A stretch of 32,317 nucleotides of DNA from CAYMKL01 sp964390805 (GCA_964390805.1 CAYMKL010000081.1:1-32317), one strand, 5' to 3'; numbered from the stretch's first letter, positions 18,301 to 24,566 are shown. The notes: generated by a model from the letters alone, not told the origin. A program made the numbers and translations.

Positions 18301-18875
18301 TATGGCACTACAGTAAGGCTCTTCCATTGTTCCAGAGGCTGGGAAACAACCCCCTGGTGGCGATAACTCATAACAACCTGGGAGAGGTCTACCGAGGCAA
18401 AGGCGACTATGACCAGGCGATGGAACACCTCTATTTGGCGCTGAGGATGTACATTGATTTAGAGGACAAAGAGGGTCTATCCGATGTATATAGAATCCTC
18501 AGCGAGATTGGTCTACACCTCGGCAGTCTGGATCAAGCGCAAGAACACTGTCAAAAAGCCATCGAGCTTGCAGTTGAGATAGGCTCCAAGTACTGCGAAA
18601 GCTGTGCCTATAGAGCGCTTGGCAAGATCCAGGCCGCAATGAAAAACCTCGACGAGGCCAGAAAGCACTTGAATCTGTCACTAGACATGCTCAGGGAGCT
18701 CGGCGACGAAGGAGAGGTAGCATACACGTTGAGTGACATAGCAAACTTCGAGCATGACGCGGGAGATATCGAGAGGGCAAGAGAGGCTTGCGCTGAGGCG
18801 CTGGAGATGGCCGAAGAGCTAGGGATAAGTAAAGTCGTTGAACAGATGGCCGAGCTGAAGCAAGCGCTGGCTTAG
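15324..18875 (+). CDS. CHAT-domain caspase-like protease / STAND NTPase / TPR protein
   Basis: An 1183-residue cytoplasmic protein with no signal peptide. Residues ~1-370 are a CHAT peptidase, with catalytic His 221 in HIVHFIGHGAF and Cys 269 in LVVLNACQSA, both intact. Residues ~385-680 are an NTPase of the STAND/NB-ARC type: GSFIGRKKELDEY, P-loop GGTAGIGKT (Lys 412), Walker B LLCFDDFQ (Asp 499/500), an arginine-containing MVMSRRRPRF motif, then a winged-helix region (EEQKLLKAISIFRAP). Residues ~770-1180 are about ten TPRs (e.g. GEYDDAIESYQTALE, GDYDKATEHYMKALE). This is the architecture of NLR-like signalling proteins in which TPRs sense, the NTPase oligomerises and the CHAT domain cleaves a partner. 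It is co-directional with the C11 gene, 67 bp downstream, and ends at a strong terminator. The Shine-Dalgarno is weak (GAGAAAGGG at long spacing). Confidence 0.9.
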   Translation: MRYDDFELLVMKESADGYPTRVISASAGEAQGVLHFNSTYDHIQRALTRIQVEDTDEELFINLGRMLFQQLFHDEIEDVYRASLGSARAQGKGLRIRLRLEPSELGAIPWEYLYDELNDLFLGVSPETPITRYIQVPEPPRSITIQSTLKVLVVISNPVNLAERGLPELDAEKERQVLSQALEEWEKDGLVQLEFLDHAIASEIREKLRRYQPHIVHFIGHGAFKDDGFAEAYLVIEDDDHRFRLINDRTFREFFLGSESTKLVVLNACQSAASSSTQPMVGLAPNLVRRGLPAVVAMQYSIYDDTAIKFSREFYRALAVGFPVDTAISEARRGIYIDCGADTRDWGIPVLFMRSPDGVLLKLTKPVSRPLRLESIPGSGSFIGRKKELDEYQTRLDSQNMVVIGGTAGIGKTVLGAQIVTHKPQRKVFWHTFHKGLNDNLESVIWALGGFLAANRDDTLQRFLDLNIEKLKEEGYRVNEAVNLLIYSLEQGSYLLCFDDFQVADEDEKINSLFEIFNDRLQNTKVMVMSRRRPRFANAIGLDYEPLEGLNREDAEALLNRSAIHLDAELFARLYHQTLGNPKLLELFITWMQNRVWRSDEISQFVARAFGEKVEEYLVRNVYETLSAEEQKLLKAISIFRAPADAEAIGEVLVEESMENVDRLLDALVHKYAVQQSDYGEKYLHSLLGEFCYERLRTDATFRTRLHKNAGRYYHDQEDYLEAAHHYFGAKEYQKSARIIVDDLEQLIYAGQSSAIMRQLGELSPQMLDAETWASVSIAIGDARMIAGEYDDAIESYQTALETEPHLLSSQKIADVKRKIGESHERKGQYDQALKHYTGGIQILGEEVSVETARIYGGFSWIYAHQGEHERAIECARRGLTIVKGTGFEKETADCYDAIGLIYLRKGDYDKATEHYMKALETRKRIGDKLGLTGSYIKLGIAHKSKGEYDRALEYYTESLATAEEVGDIIRIAVSHGELGFVRDVKGHYDEAIWHYSKALPLFQRLGNNPLVAITHNNLGEVYRGKGDYDQAMEHLYLALRMYIDLEDKEGLSDVYRILSEIGLHLGSLDQAQEHCQKAIELAVEIGSKYCESCAYRALGKIQAAMKNLDEARKHLNLSLDMLRELGDEGEVAYTLSDIANFEHDAGDIERAREACAEALEMAEELGISKVVEQMAELKQALA

Positions 18876-18894
18876 CAACAACCCATACACATCT

Positions 18895-18934
18895 GACCCC
18901 CTGGGCTCGCTACGCATCACCCAGGGGGTCTTTT
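18895..18934 (+). terminator. Rho-independent terminator of the C11/CHAT unit
   Basis: A perfect 11-bp stem, GACCCCCTGGG (18895-18905) paired with CCCAGGGGGTC (18920-18930), a 14-nt loop, then TTTTCTT. It lies 20 bp after the CHAT stop codon and 1 bp from the stop of the convergent gene. A run of U follows only on the plus strand. Confidence 0.93.
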
Positions 18935-18935
18935 C

Positions 18936-21635
18936 TTATCCCTGGAACTGGAAGATCCAAACAGCTCCATTAGAGTAAACAGGGCGATAGTAGGAGCTGT
19001 CCATGAGCATCTGCGGAGTAATGCTCCCGCCGCGAGCGCCTACGTAGACGTGGGTCACACCGTTATCGCTCAGGAGTTGCCACGCCCTTTCCTCATCGAA
19101 CGATTCGATGGCAACAATCTCCTCCGCCAGGTCGTTAACTCCCTTCACATACTCAGCAGACCCATAGACGTAGACCGCCGAGGGTAGGATCGTATCACGC
19201 CCAGCCAACAATGGTATCCAATACCCCCCGTCGGAGCCCACATAAGTGTCATCTTGCCAATGGCGCACGTTGATCAGGAACCTGGCATTGGAGGGAATGT
19301 GGCGACGGATCCAATCCATGGCTGCCATGTCGTCGCGGGTCGCCAGAACGGTGGCCGGGTTGACGATAGACAACATCCCCCCCGCTCCCCACAGGGCAAC
19401 GAGGACGACCACGATGATAAGTATCAACCATCGGATATTGGATATTGGATACTGGATATTGGAGCTGAGTTTGGTCTGAACGAGATCGCTCATGGAAGCC
19501 AGGAAATGACCGCCCAGAATAGCTATAGGCACAAATAGGGAAATCGCCAGCGAGGCATTGTTCACCAGCCAGGTGCTGGAAAAGCCCAGAATGGCGGGAT
19601 TGGTGACCAGGACCGCAATGACCACCCACAGGGTTGTCAGAATCACGGTCCGCTCCCGCTTGTAGAGGCCCCAAAGGAGACCACTGATGGAGAGGGTGAT
19701 CAGCTCCCGGTTACGCCCGAGCATGATCAGATCATAGGGGACAACATTGTACGAAGGCGAACCCTGCATTCTGGAGGGCAGCGTCGCCAGGGGAAACAGA
19801 GCACGAGCTAGATTGACCAGCCAGGGCAAGGTCAGCAGGGCAGCCAAAAGACATAGAATGACAGCACGCCCCCAGTATCTCAAAAACACAGCGGGCTCGC
19901 CGCGATGGGCGAAGGTCTCGCAGAGCAGGTAAGCCAACACAAAGCAAGCGTAGAATGTCAGCACTCGATAGTGGGTGAGCAACAAGCCGGCCACGCTAAC
20001 GGCAGCCAACACTAGGATTGGAAGTTGGAGATTGGAAAGTAGATCCAATCTTGCTCGGCCTGGATCTGGCGATCCAGGCCAAGAGCGGGGATTTGGCACT
20101 TGTCCTGAGCCTGGTCGAAGGAATCCCCTTAGAGCAGACTTGGCGCCAACACTCCTCATCGTGAATGCAATCGCTGTGGGCAAAACAGCAAGCCCGGTCA
20201 ACTGGGTGTAGCGCCCCCAACTGACGTAGTATGCGGGCATGAGGGACACCAGGCCCACGATCAGGGCGCCGAACAGGCCCGCCAGGCGACGGCCAGTCAA
20301 GCACTCCACCAGCAGATAGGCGGAGAGTACCATAAGCCCATTGCTGACTTGCCCCACCACGAGCATCGCCCTGGTTATCTCCAAGCCCGTCAGCCAATGG
20401 AAAGCAGCCACCAGGGAGTGAAAGCCAAAGTGATAGATGAACTCCCCTAGCGGCAACAGAGGCTCATAGGACGGCGGCACCCCGCCCTTGGCCACTATCA
20501 ACTGCGTGATCAGGGTGTGATGTACTGAATCAATCCAGGCAGGCACGACCAGGTTGCGGATTTGGAGAAAGCGTATTACGAAGGAGATGACGAAGATGAA
20601 GAGAAAAGCGACGATGAGGAGCCTATCGGCAGGGCATAGCCACCGCCTTAAGTCTCTGAAGCCTGTGGAAGCCAGCCGCCAGAGAGCCGCGATGTTCAAC
20701 GCCACCACCGCTGTTAAAACCCTCGCCCCATTCAAGTCAATGCCAAAGACAGAACAGCAAAGCAGCACCAGGGGCACCAGGACCAGACTCAAGCCGACAA
20801 CGAGCGCCAAGTGCTCCAGAGGTTCCGGTTCGGACTCGGGCAGGAGGAAGCTGTAGAGTAAATAGCCGGGGAGGGTGAAAAGAGCCAATAGAGGCAGGAT
20901 CAGCCAGGCCCCGCCGAGCAGGCCGCGCCAGACATCGCGGGCCATGCTGGCCAGGTTGTAGTCATAGTAGGTCCTGAAGTGCAGGTCACCTTCTGCCGGC
21001 CGAGCGCCCAGGTACATCGCCCCCTCGCCGTAGGCATCAAAGGAATTATGCCAAACCGTCGTCTTGTTCCCCTCCGTCGCGTCGAGGAAGAGATAGTAGG
21101 TCTTGTCCTCCGAGTCGGCCTGGGGGGGGAAGGAGAACCGGTACGGCTCGTTGTGTTTCCAGTTGGACGTGTCAACGGTAAGGGTGACAATGTCCGCCTC
21201 GTTCTGGGGATCGGAGCGAAGGTGAAAAGTCAGGTGGCGCGGAGCGTTGGGGGAGGAACCATCGTGGGAATAGACGACCAAAAGCAGCTCGACGGCCGAC
21301 AGGCGGGGATAACGAGAAACGAAAGTCTGGCCCACAGTTTGTGAACCAGCGATCAGCGGGGCAGCCGTGTCCAGCCTCTCCTGAACGTTATCTACCTCGA
21401 CGATGGAAGCAGCACACCCACTGCTGAAAGCCGCCAAGACGAGTAGCAATCCCAGTATCAGTGGACCCCAAATCGCTCTGAGGGGATTCCTTCGACCAGG
21501 CTCAGGACAAGTGCCAAATCCCCGCTTCTGGCCCGGCTCTGGCAGCCTGTCCTGAGCCTTGTCCTGAGTAGCCGTAGGCGTATCGAAGGGCTGCCGCAGG
21601 AATCCAGGCCGAGTAGAAGGGGATCTGCTGAACAT
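18936..21635 (-). CDS. Large polytopic membrane protein, GT-C glycosyltransferase-like
   Basis: About 900 residues. A lipoprotein-like segment (LLLVLAAFSSGCAAS) comes first, then an extracytoplasmic beta-rich domain (~75-215) and a dozen or more hydrophobic helices. The loop VVPAWIDSVHHTLITQLIVAKGGVPPSYEP, with an Asp after the first helix of the core, recalls the GT-C fold (ArnT/PMT-type enzymes that use polyprenyl-phosphate sugars). The C-terminal soluble part has DDMAAMDWIRRHIPSNARFLIN, common in such proteins. No specific family is recognised. Repeats are read in frame at three places: near the N-terminus (two CCTTCGA/CTCAGGACA copies), mid-protein (VPNPRSWPGSPDPGRARLDLLSNLQ) and SNIQYPISNI. 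The start is uncertain: ATG 21635 has AAGG upstream, and a TTG at 21650 lies in the target duplication of the neighbouring MITE. Confidence 0.72.
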   Translation of the reverse strand: MFSRSPSTRPGFLRQPFDTPTATQDKAQDRLPEPGQKRGFGTCPEPGRRNPLRAIWGPLILGLLLVLAAFSSGCAASIVEVDNVQERLDTAAPLIAGSQTVGQTFVSRYPRLSAVELLLVVYSHDGSSPNAPRHLTFHLRSDPQNEADIVTLTVDTSNWKHNEPYRFSFPPQADSEDKTYYLFLDATEGNKTTVWHNSFDAYGEGAMYLGARPAEGDLHFRTYYDYNLASMARDVWRGLLGGAWLILPLLALFTLPGYLLYSFLLPESEPEPLEHLALVVGLSLVLVPLVLLCCSVFGIDLNGARVLTAVVALNIAALWRLASTGFRDLRRWLCPADRLLIVAFLFIFVISFVIRFLQIRNLVVPAWIDSVHHTLITQLIVAKGGVPPSYEPLLPLGEFIYHFGFHSLVAAFHWLTGLEITRAMLVVGQVSNGLMVLSAYLLVECLTGRRLAGLFGALIVGLVSLMPAYYVSWGRYTQLTGLAVLPTAIAFTMRSVGAKSALRGFLRPGSGQVPNPRSWPGSPDPGRARLDLLSNLQLPILVLAAVSVAGLLLTHYRVLTFYACFVLAYLLCETFAHRGEPAVFLRYWGRAVILCLLAALLTLPWLVNLARALFPLATLPSRMQGSPSYNVVPYDLIMLGRNRELITLSISGLLWGLYKRERTVILTTLWVVIAVLVTNPAILGFSSTWLVNNASLAISLFVPIAILGGHFLASMSDLVQTKLSSNIQYPISNIRWLILIIVVVLVALWGAGGMLSIVNPATVLATRDDMAAMDWIRRHIPSNARFLINVRHWQDDTYVGSDGGYWIPLLAGRDTILPSAVYVYGSAEYVKGVNDLAEEIVAIESFDEERAWQLLSDNGVTHVYVGARGGSITPQMLMDSSYYRPVYSNGAVWIFQFQG
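19432..19464. repeat. GGATATT short tandem repeat inside the GT-C-like gene
   Basis: Four imperfect 9-10-bp GGATA(T/C)T units in a row, read on the minus strand as SNIQYPISNI between two predicted helices. The frame is kept. Confidence 0.75.
20014..20080. repeat. Composite repeat: GATTGGA units plus a 10-bp palindrome, inside the GT-C-like gene
   Basis: Positions 20014-20050 hold GATTGGA/GTTGGAG units and an inverted TCCAATC. This is followed by a perfect hairpin GGCCTGGATC (20057-20066), loop TGGC, GATCCAGGCC (20071-20080). It adjoins the 46-bp repeat at 20084. The insertion interrupts a hydrophobic region of the protein without breaking the frame. Confidence 0.7.
20084..20129 (+). repeat. 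46-bp repeat, copy A (TCCTGAG...TCGAAGGA family)
   Basis: Identical over 46 bp, in inverted orientation, to 21481-21526 within the same gene; similarity continues a few bases further with one mismatch. It contains the CTTGTCCTGAG...GGTCGAAGGAATCC core of a dispersed repeat family seen again at 21541, 24983 and 25379. Confidence 0.9.
21481..21526 (-). repeat. 46-bp repeat, copy B, inverted relative to copy A
   Basis: Exact reverse complement of 20084-20129. It encodes RGFGTCPEPGRRNP just before the hydrophobic signal segment of the GT-C-like protein. Confidence 0.9.
21541..21595. repeat. Second CCTGAGC...TCGAAGG repeat copy next to copy B
   Basis: GGCAGCCTGTCCTGAGC at one end and TATCGAAGGGCTGCC at the other, so the outer GGCAGC/GCTGCC bases can pair. 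It lies in the first ~30 codons of the GT-C-like gene and supplies Arg/Pro/Gln-rich residues that look unlike a signal peptide n-region. Confidence 0.75.
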
Positions 21636-21648
21636 AGGCCTTGTATCC

Positions 21649-21854
21649 AAAATCTGGGCATCGTTTCATCCAGCCTGGAAATGACCAGAGATCGCTTTAC
21701 ACTTTTTCCGCGATTATGATCCAAACGGAGCGCAAAAGGCCCCCAAAATGGCCTCCAGAGGGGCAAAATGGCTGTTTATGTTCACTTGGGTCTGCACTCC
21801 ACCAAAAAAGTGTAAAGTTGCTATTTTGGCGATTTGAAACGATGCCAAAATCTG
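21649..21854. mobile_element. 190-bp MITE with 12-bp terminal inverted repeats and 8-bp target-site duplication
   Basis: The element spans 21657-21846 and begins GGCATCGTTTCA (21657-21668), ending in its exact complement TGAAACGATGCC (21835-21846). It is flanked on both sides by the direct repeat AAAATCTG (21649-21656 and 21847-21854). A second inverted pair lies inside: CTTTACACTTTTT (21695-21707) and AAAAAGTGTAAAG (21805-21817). It has no coding capacity. Ends starting GG and 8-bp duplications are known for ISL3-, IS1595- and some IS256-family elements; the parent is not in the window. It is inserted directly upstream of the GT-C-like gene start. Confidence 0.85.
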
Positions 21855-21885
21855 CGATGGAAGCCAGCATGCCGGTGGCCTACAC

Positions 21886-22149
21886 CTAGCTGCTAGGATA
21901 GGGAGTCGCTGGCACTGGCGTAGACGTGGGCAGCAGCGGATAGGGAGTCGCCGGCGCTGGTGTAGACGTAGGTAGCGCCGGATAGGGAGTCTCTGACACA
22001 GATGTGGCCGTGGGTGGCAGTGGCGTCACTGCCGCTGGCGCAGGGGTAGCGGTTGGCACCGGTGTAGGTGTCGGCTCTGGCGGTTTCTTGCAGCCAGCCA
22101 GCAGCCCGATAATTACGATCAGCGAGAAAAGAACCCTCAGCGATTTCAT
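21886..22149 (-). CDS. Small Thr/Pro-rich lipoprotein with 14-residue tandem repeats
   Basis: An 87-residue protein. The signal is MKSLRVLFSLIVIIGLLAGC with lipobox LLAGC, so the mature protein is lipid-anchored at Cys 20. The remainder is low complexity, consisting of TPYPxLPTSTPxPA units repeated about three times, plus a PTPTPVPTATPAPA stretch. Such Thr/Pro tails are usually cell-wall-spanning spacers and are O-glycosylated in some bacteria. No globular domain is present, so it may be a truncated remnant of a longer lipoprotein. AAGGAGG precedes the ATG by 6 bp, and the promoter at 22183-22211 serves it. Confidence 0.72.
   Translation of the reverse strand: MKSLRVLFSLIVIIGLLAGCKKPPEPTPTPVPTATPAPAAVTPLPPTATSVSETPYPALPTSTPAPATPYPLLPTSTPVPATPYPSS
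21897..22022 (-). repeat. 42-bp coding tandem repeat in the lipoprotein gene
   Basis: Units start at 21897, 21939 and 21981, each beginning GATAGGGAGTC; the third is more diverged. Each encodes 14 residues. Confidence 0.88.
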
Positions 22150-22811
22150 CTTGCCTCCTTACCATCGTGGATGACAGGGGCAATTTTAACCCAAGTTGGC
22201 GGTAATGTCAAACTGCGGATCGGAACAGCAGACTGATGGGATGTAGGATCCTTTATCTCCCCCGCCTCCCCTGTCGTAGCACAGGCCAGCACCACGCGCA
22301 CTCCCTCAGCCGCATATTTGGCCAGCGTGCCCCCGATCCCGAAGCCCTCATCGCCAGGGTGGGCTAATACAGCTAACAGTGTTCGTTGCTCTCCCACCAA
22401 GTTAATGCTTCTGGGCGTGGCATGGAGCCAGACATCGGGCAAGGCCACAGCCGTTTGATCGGAGTTATTGGGAAGATACATCTTGTGATACACCCCGGCC
22501 AGGGCGCCATCGTGAATGACGGCGGCGGAGTTGTAGATGTCGTCGGCGCTGTCAACGAAGCCCACCACAGCAGTGACGGAACGGGCCCCCTGGACAATTT
22601 GATGCAGGCAATCCAGATTGGCCTCGATAAAATCGGGCTTGAGCAGGAGGTCTTCGGGGGGATAGCCGGTTATGGCCAGCTCCGGGAAGGCAACCAGGTC
22701 CACGCCCAGCTCCCTCGCCTGGCCAATGTAGTCCAGGATTTTTTGCACATTGCCCTTCAAATCCCCAACCGTGGGGTTGATCTGCGCCAGCCCGATCCGC
22801 AAAGTTCGCAT
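22146..22811 (-). pseudogene. Chimeric remnant: nitrilase-type N-terminus (as in glutamine-dependent NAD+ synthetase) joined to a PIG-L/LmbE deacetylase N-terminus
   Basis: The open frame has 221 codons. Residues 1-115 match the glutaminase/nitrilase domain of NAD+ synthetase (LRIGLAQINPTVGDLKGN, Glu 44 in FPELAITGYPPEDLLLKP, Lys 110 in GVYHKMYLPN). The sequence stops at YLPN, before the catalytic Cys. From ~residue 140 it switches to the start of a PIG-L zinc deacetylase (GEQRTLLAVLAHPGDEGFGIGGTLAKYAAEGVRVVLACATTGEAGEI), which is cut off after ~48 residues. Neither half has a complete active site. A clean Shine-Dalgarno (GGAGGGCGAG) and ATG at 22811 remain, so it may still be translated. The likely cause is a deletion joining two genes. 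Its end overlaps the lipoprotein start in ATGA. Confidence 0.8.
22183..22211 (-). promoter_or_regulatory. Promoter of the Thr/Pro lipoprotein gene
   Basis: Minus strand: -35 TTGACA (22206-22211), 17-bp spacer, -10 TAAAAT (22183-22188). It lies within the tail of the chimeric frame and resembles the alaS promoter base for base around the -10 and in the spacer. Confidence 0.72.
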
Positions 22812-22848
22812 CTCGCCCTCCTTAGCATCCCCACTTTTTCCTATGTGC

Positions 22849-22879
22849 GGCGGGGTGGCTATAGGACAGCCACCCCGCC
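22849..22879. other. Strong 12-bp hairpin between the YIP1 gene and the chimeric remnant
   Basis: GGCGGGGTGGCT (22849-22860), 7-nt loop, AGCCACCCCGCC (22868-22879), perfectly paired. No run of T follows on either strand, so a classical terminator is not supported; it could slow or end YIP1 transcription by another route. Confidence 0.6.
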
Positions 22880-22947
22880 ATTGCACGAAAAGTTGCTTCT
22901 ATCCTCTGCACCGATTCTGGGGCAGCTTGGGGATCAACCAAGTTATG

Positions 22948-23523
22948 CTATCCTCCAATGAGCCCTCCCACCGCGGCAACAGTCAGACCCAGCATGCCTA
23001 GCACAACTCCGGCAATGAGCGTGACCACAAACAGGGCGATCCAGCCCAGGATGACGGTGACGATGGTCTGAACCCACTCCAGGTCCAGGGCCTCCCTCGC
23101 CGCCACGAACCAGGAGATCAATCCCAAGATCCAGGCTATAAAGGTGACTGGAGCCAACAGGCAAGCCAAGGCATCGGAAAAGGCAGCCAGTACTCCAACG
23201 ACTCCTACGATGTTCCAAACGTAGGCCAGCCCCAGCGTCCGAACCAGTTCCTCGAAGGTGACATCGGCGTTGAAGACCACACGCCCTATCCAACTGATGA
23301 CGAAGGCGCCCACAGCGAAACCGATGACCGCAAAGATCGTGCCCACCACGGCACCGATCAGCCAATTGACCAAGTTGTCGGATGCACTTGATCCGAGCTG
23401 GCTGAGGAATGCGACCACTGCCACCAAGAGCCATGCTGTGCCAGTGAATGCGGTATCGTGCTCGACCTCCTTGTAAACCTCGCGCCGGAACGTGAACGCA
23501 GCAATGATACGATCGGTAAGCAT
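22948..23523 (-). CDS. YIP1-family integral membrane protein
   Basis: A 191-residue protein with an N-terminal amphipathic stretch (MLTDRIIAAFTFRREVYKEVEHD) and five predicted helices: TAWLLVAVVAFLSQL, LIGAVVGTIFAVIGFAVGAFVISWIG, LGLAYVWNIVGVVGVLAAF, LLAPVTFIAWILGLISWFVAA, and a C-terminal IVTVILGWIALFVVTLIAGVVLGML. The order, the RxVFNADVTFEELVRTLGLAY motif and the length fit bacterial YIP1 proteins, whose biochemical role is unknown. The ATG at 23523 follows AAGGAGGT with good spacing. It lies 76 bp downstream of the HD gene on the same strand and may be co-transcribed with it. Confidence 0.8.
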   Translation of the reverse strand: MLTDRIIAAFTFRREVYKEVEHDTAFTGTAWLLVAVVAFLSQLGSSASDNLVNWLIGAVVGTIFAVIGFAVGAFVISWIGRVVFNADVTFEELVRTLGLAYVWNIVGVVGVLAAFSDALACLLAPVTFIAWILGLISWFVAAREALDLEWVQTIVTVILGWIALFVVTLIAGVVLGMLGLTVAAVGGLIGG

Positions 23524-23599
23524 GATTCTACCTCCTTAAGTAGTGTGAACTGAAACGCGATTACTCTTCCTCAGTAAACTACTTGCTCCCCGATTTATG

Positions 23600-24406
23600 T
23601 CATGTTATCACCTCCTCCCATTGCGGCTCCTGGGAGATGCTGTAGAACTCTACCAGCCGCTTCTCCGTCTCGCCTTCGATCCGCGCCACCACCTGGACGT
23701 AAGGAGCGATAGAGGAGTTCTTGAGCTTCCGCTTCAGGAGCTCGTCCACCTGGAAGATGCCAGCGGAGTTGCTCATGGTAACCACCACCCGGATGGGAGC
23801 CGTCTCACCCTTTTCCAGCGTGACGCTGTCAATGGCCATCGCCGAGACAGAGTGAATGTTGGTCTGGCCTGCCTCGAAGGGAATCCGCGACCGCCCTTGG
23901 GTCAAGTCCAGGGCATCGGCCACTTTGAGGATCCCCGCCTCGATGGTGTAGCAGTCAGTGTCCCAATGATGAGCAATGGTGGCATGGAGCACCTCGGAGA
24001 CCATGATAGTCCGCGCAGGCTCTTCATAGATGTCGGTCAACAGCTCCCGCGCCTTAGGCGCAGCCAGCATCAAGCTGTACTGCTCGTGGTTGTCGCGATG
24101 AACAGCCATTCCCACATCATGGAGACAGGCAGCCAAAACGACAATCACCTCAGCGTCTTCGTATGTCAAGCCGTGGTCCTTGACGACGCCGGTCTCCACC
24201 CCGGCATCGGCCAGCAGCCGCAGCATCTTCAGAGCAGCGTTGGCCGCGATCTGGATGTGCACCTCTCCATGATCGCTCATGCCAGAGCGATCTACCGCGT
24301 TGATGTTAGCGCATTTCCACAATTGATGTAGCTCCAGATCCCCGTTGATTCGCACCAGCACCTGCGAGAGCTTTTCGTTATGACGACTCGGAAGTTTCAG
24401 AGGCAT
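23600..24406 (-). CDS. HD-domain phosphohydrolase
   Basis: A 268-residue soluble protein. The HD metal-binding set is visible: His 46/50 (SDHGEVHIQIAANAALKML), His 96-Asp 97 (LAACLHDVGMAV), further histidines at 141-147 (VLHATIAHHWD) and Asp 164 (VADALDL). HD proteins hydrolyse phosphate esters, often nucleotides or cyclic nucleotides; the substrate cannot be read from sequence. The C-terminal ~90 residues (IDSVTLEKGETAPIRVVVTMSNSAGIFQVDELLKRKL) look like a separate small alpha/beta regulatory or substrate domain, a layout also found in archaeal HD proteins. GGAGATAAGG precedes the ATG at 24406. Confidence 0.82.
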   Translation of the reverse strand: MPLKLPSRHNEKLSQVLVRINGDLELHQLWKCANINAVDRSGMSDHGEVHIQIAANAALKMLRLLADAGVETGVVKDHGLTYEDAEVIVVLAACLHDVGMAVHRDNHEQYSLMLAAPKARELLTDIYEEPARTIMVSEVLHATIAHHWDTDCYTIEAGILKVADALDLTQGRSRIPFEAGQTNIHSVSAMAIDSVTLEKGETAPIRVVVTMSNSAGIFQVDELLKRKLKNSSIAPYVQVVARIEGETEKRLVEFYSISQEPQWEEVIT

Positions 24407-24445
24407 TGCCTTATCTCCTACCCGTATCTACTCACTTTGATGCTC

Positions 24446-24551
24446 GCAGCGGATCCTAGTCCGCTGCTACAACGGCGACGACCAGGACTGAACATTGCAC
24501 TTGGCCGAGGTCACAGCAGACCGCCGAAGCCGCTGGACTGGAGTCCAGCGG
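24446..24551. repeat. Pair of short palindromes (REP-like) between the HD gene and pstB1
   Basis: Hairpin 1: GCAGCGGA (24446-24453), loop TCCTAG, TCCGCTGC (24460-24467). Hairpin 2: CCGCTGGAC (24530-24538), loop TGGA, GTCCAGCGG (24543-24551). Both share a CAGCGG/CCGCTG arm around a GAC/GTC or GGA/TCC core, suggesting one repeat family. They fill the 160-bp gap and may also end pstB1 transcription, though there is no T-run. Confidence 0.65.
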
Positions 24552-24566
24552 GAGCAGGTGTTACCT

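Noticed and set aside
15324..18875. CHAT protease as part of a type III-E CRISPR (Craspase-like) system
   Set aside because: No CRISPR array or Cas gene is in the window, and the STAND NTPase/TPR layout differs from Craspase-associated TPR-CHAT.
21641..21889. Plus-strand open frame across the MITE
   Set aside because: It lies almost wholly within the inverted-repeat element and has no ribosome-binding site or protein-like features.
21897..22022. CRISPR-like regular repeats
   Set aside because: The units are contiguous 42-bp coding repeats without spacers, inside a Thr/Pro-rich lipoprotein gene.
22146..22190. Possible second copy of the nitrilase VIHDG motif at the end of the chimeric frame
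   Set aside because: Only about 14 matching bases (GTCATyCACGATGG) are shared with the internal motif; too short to claim a duplication.
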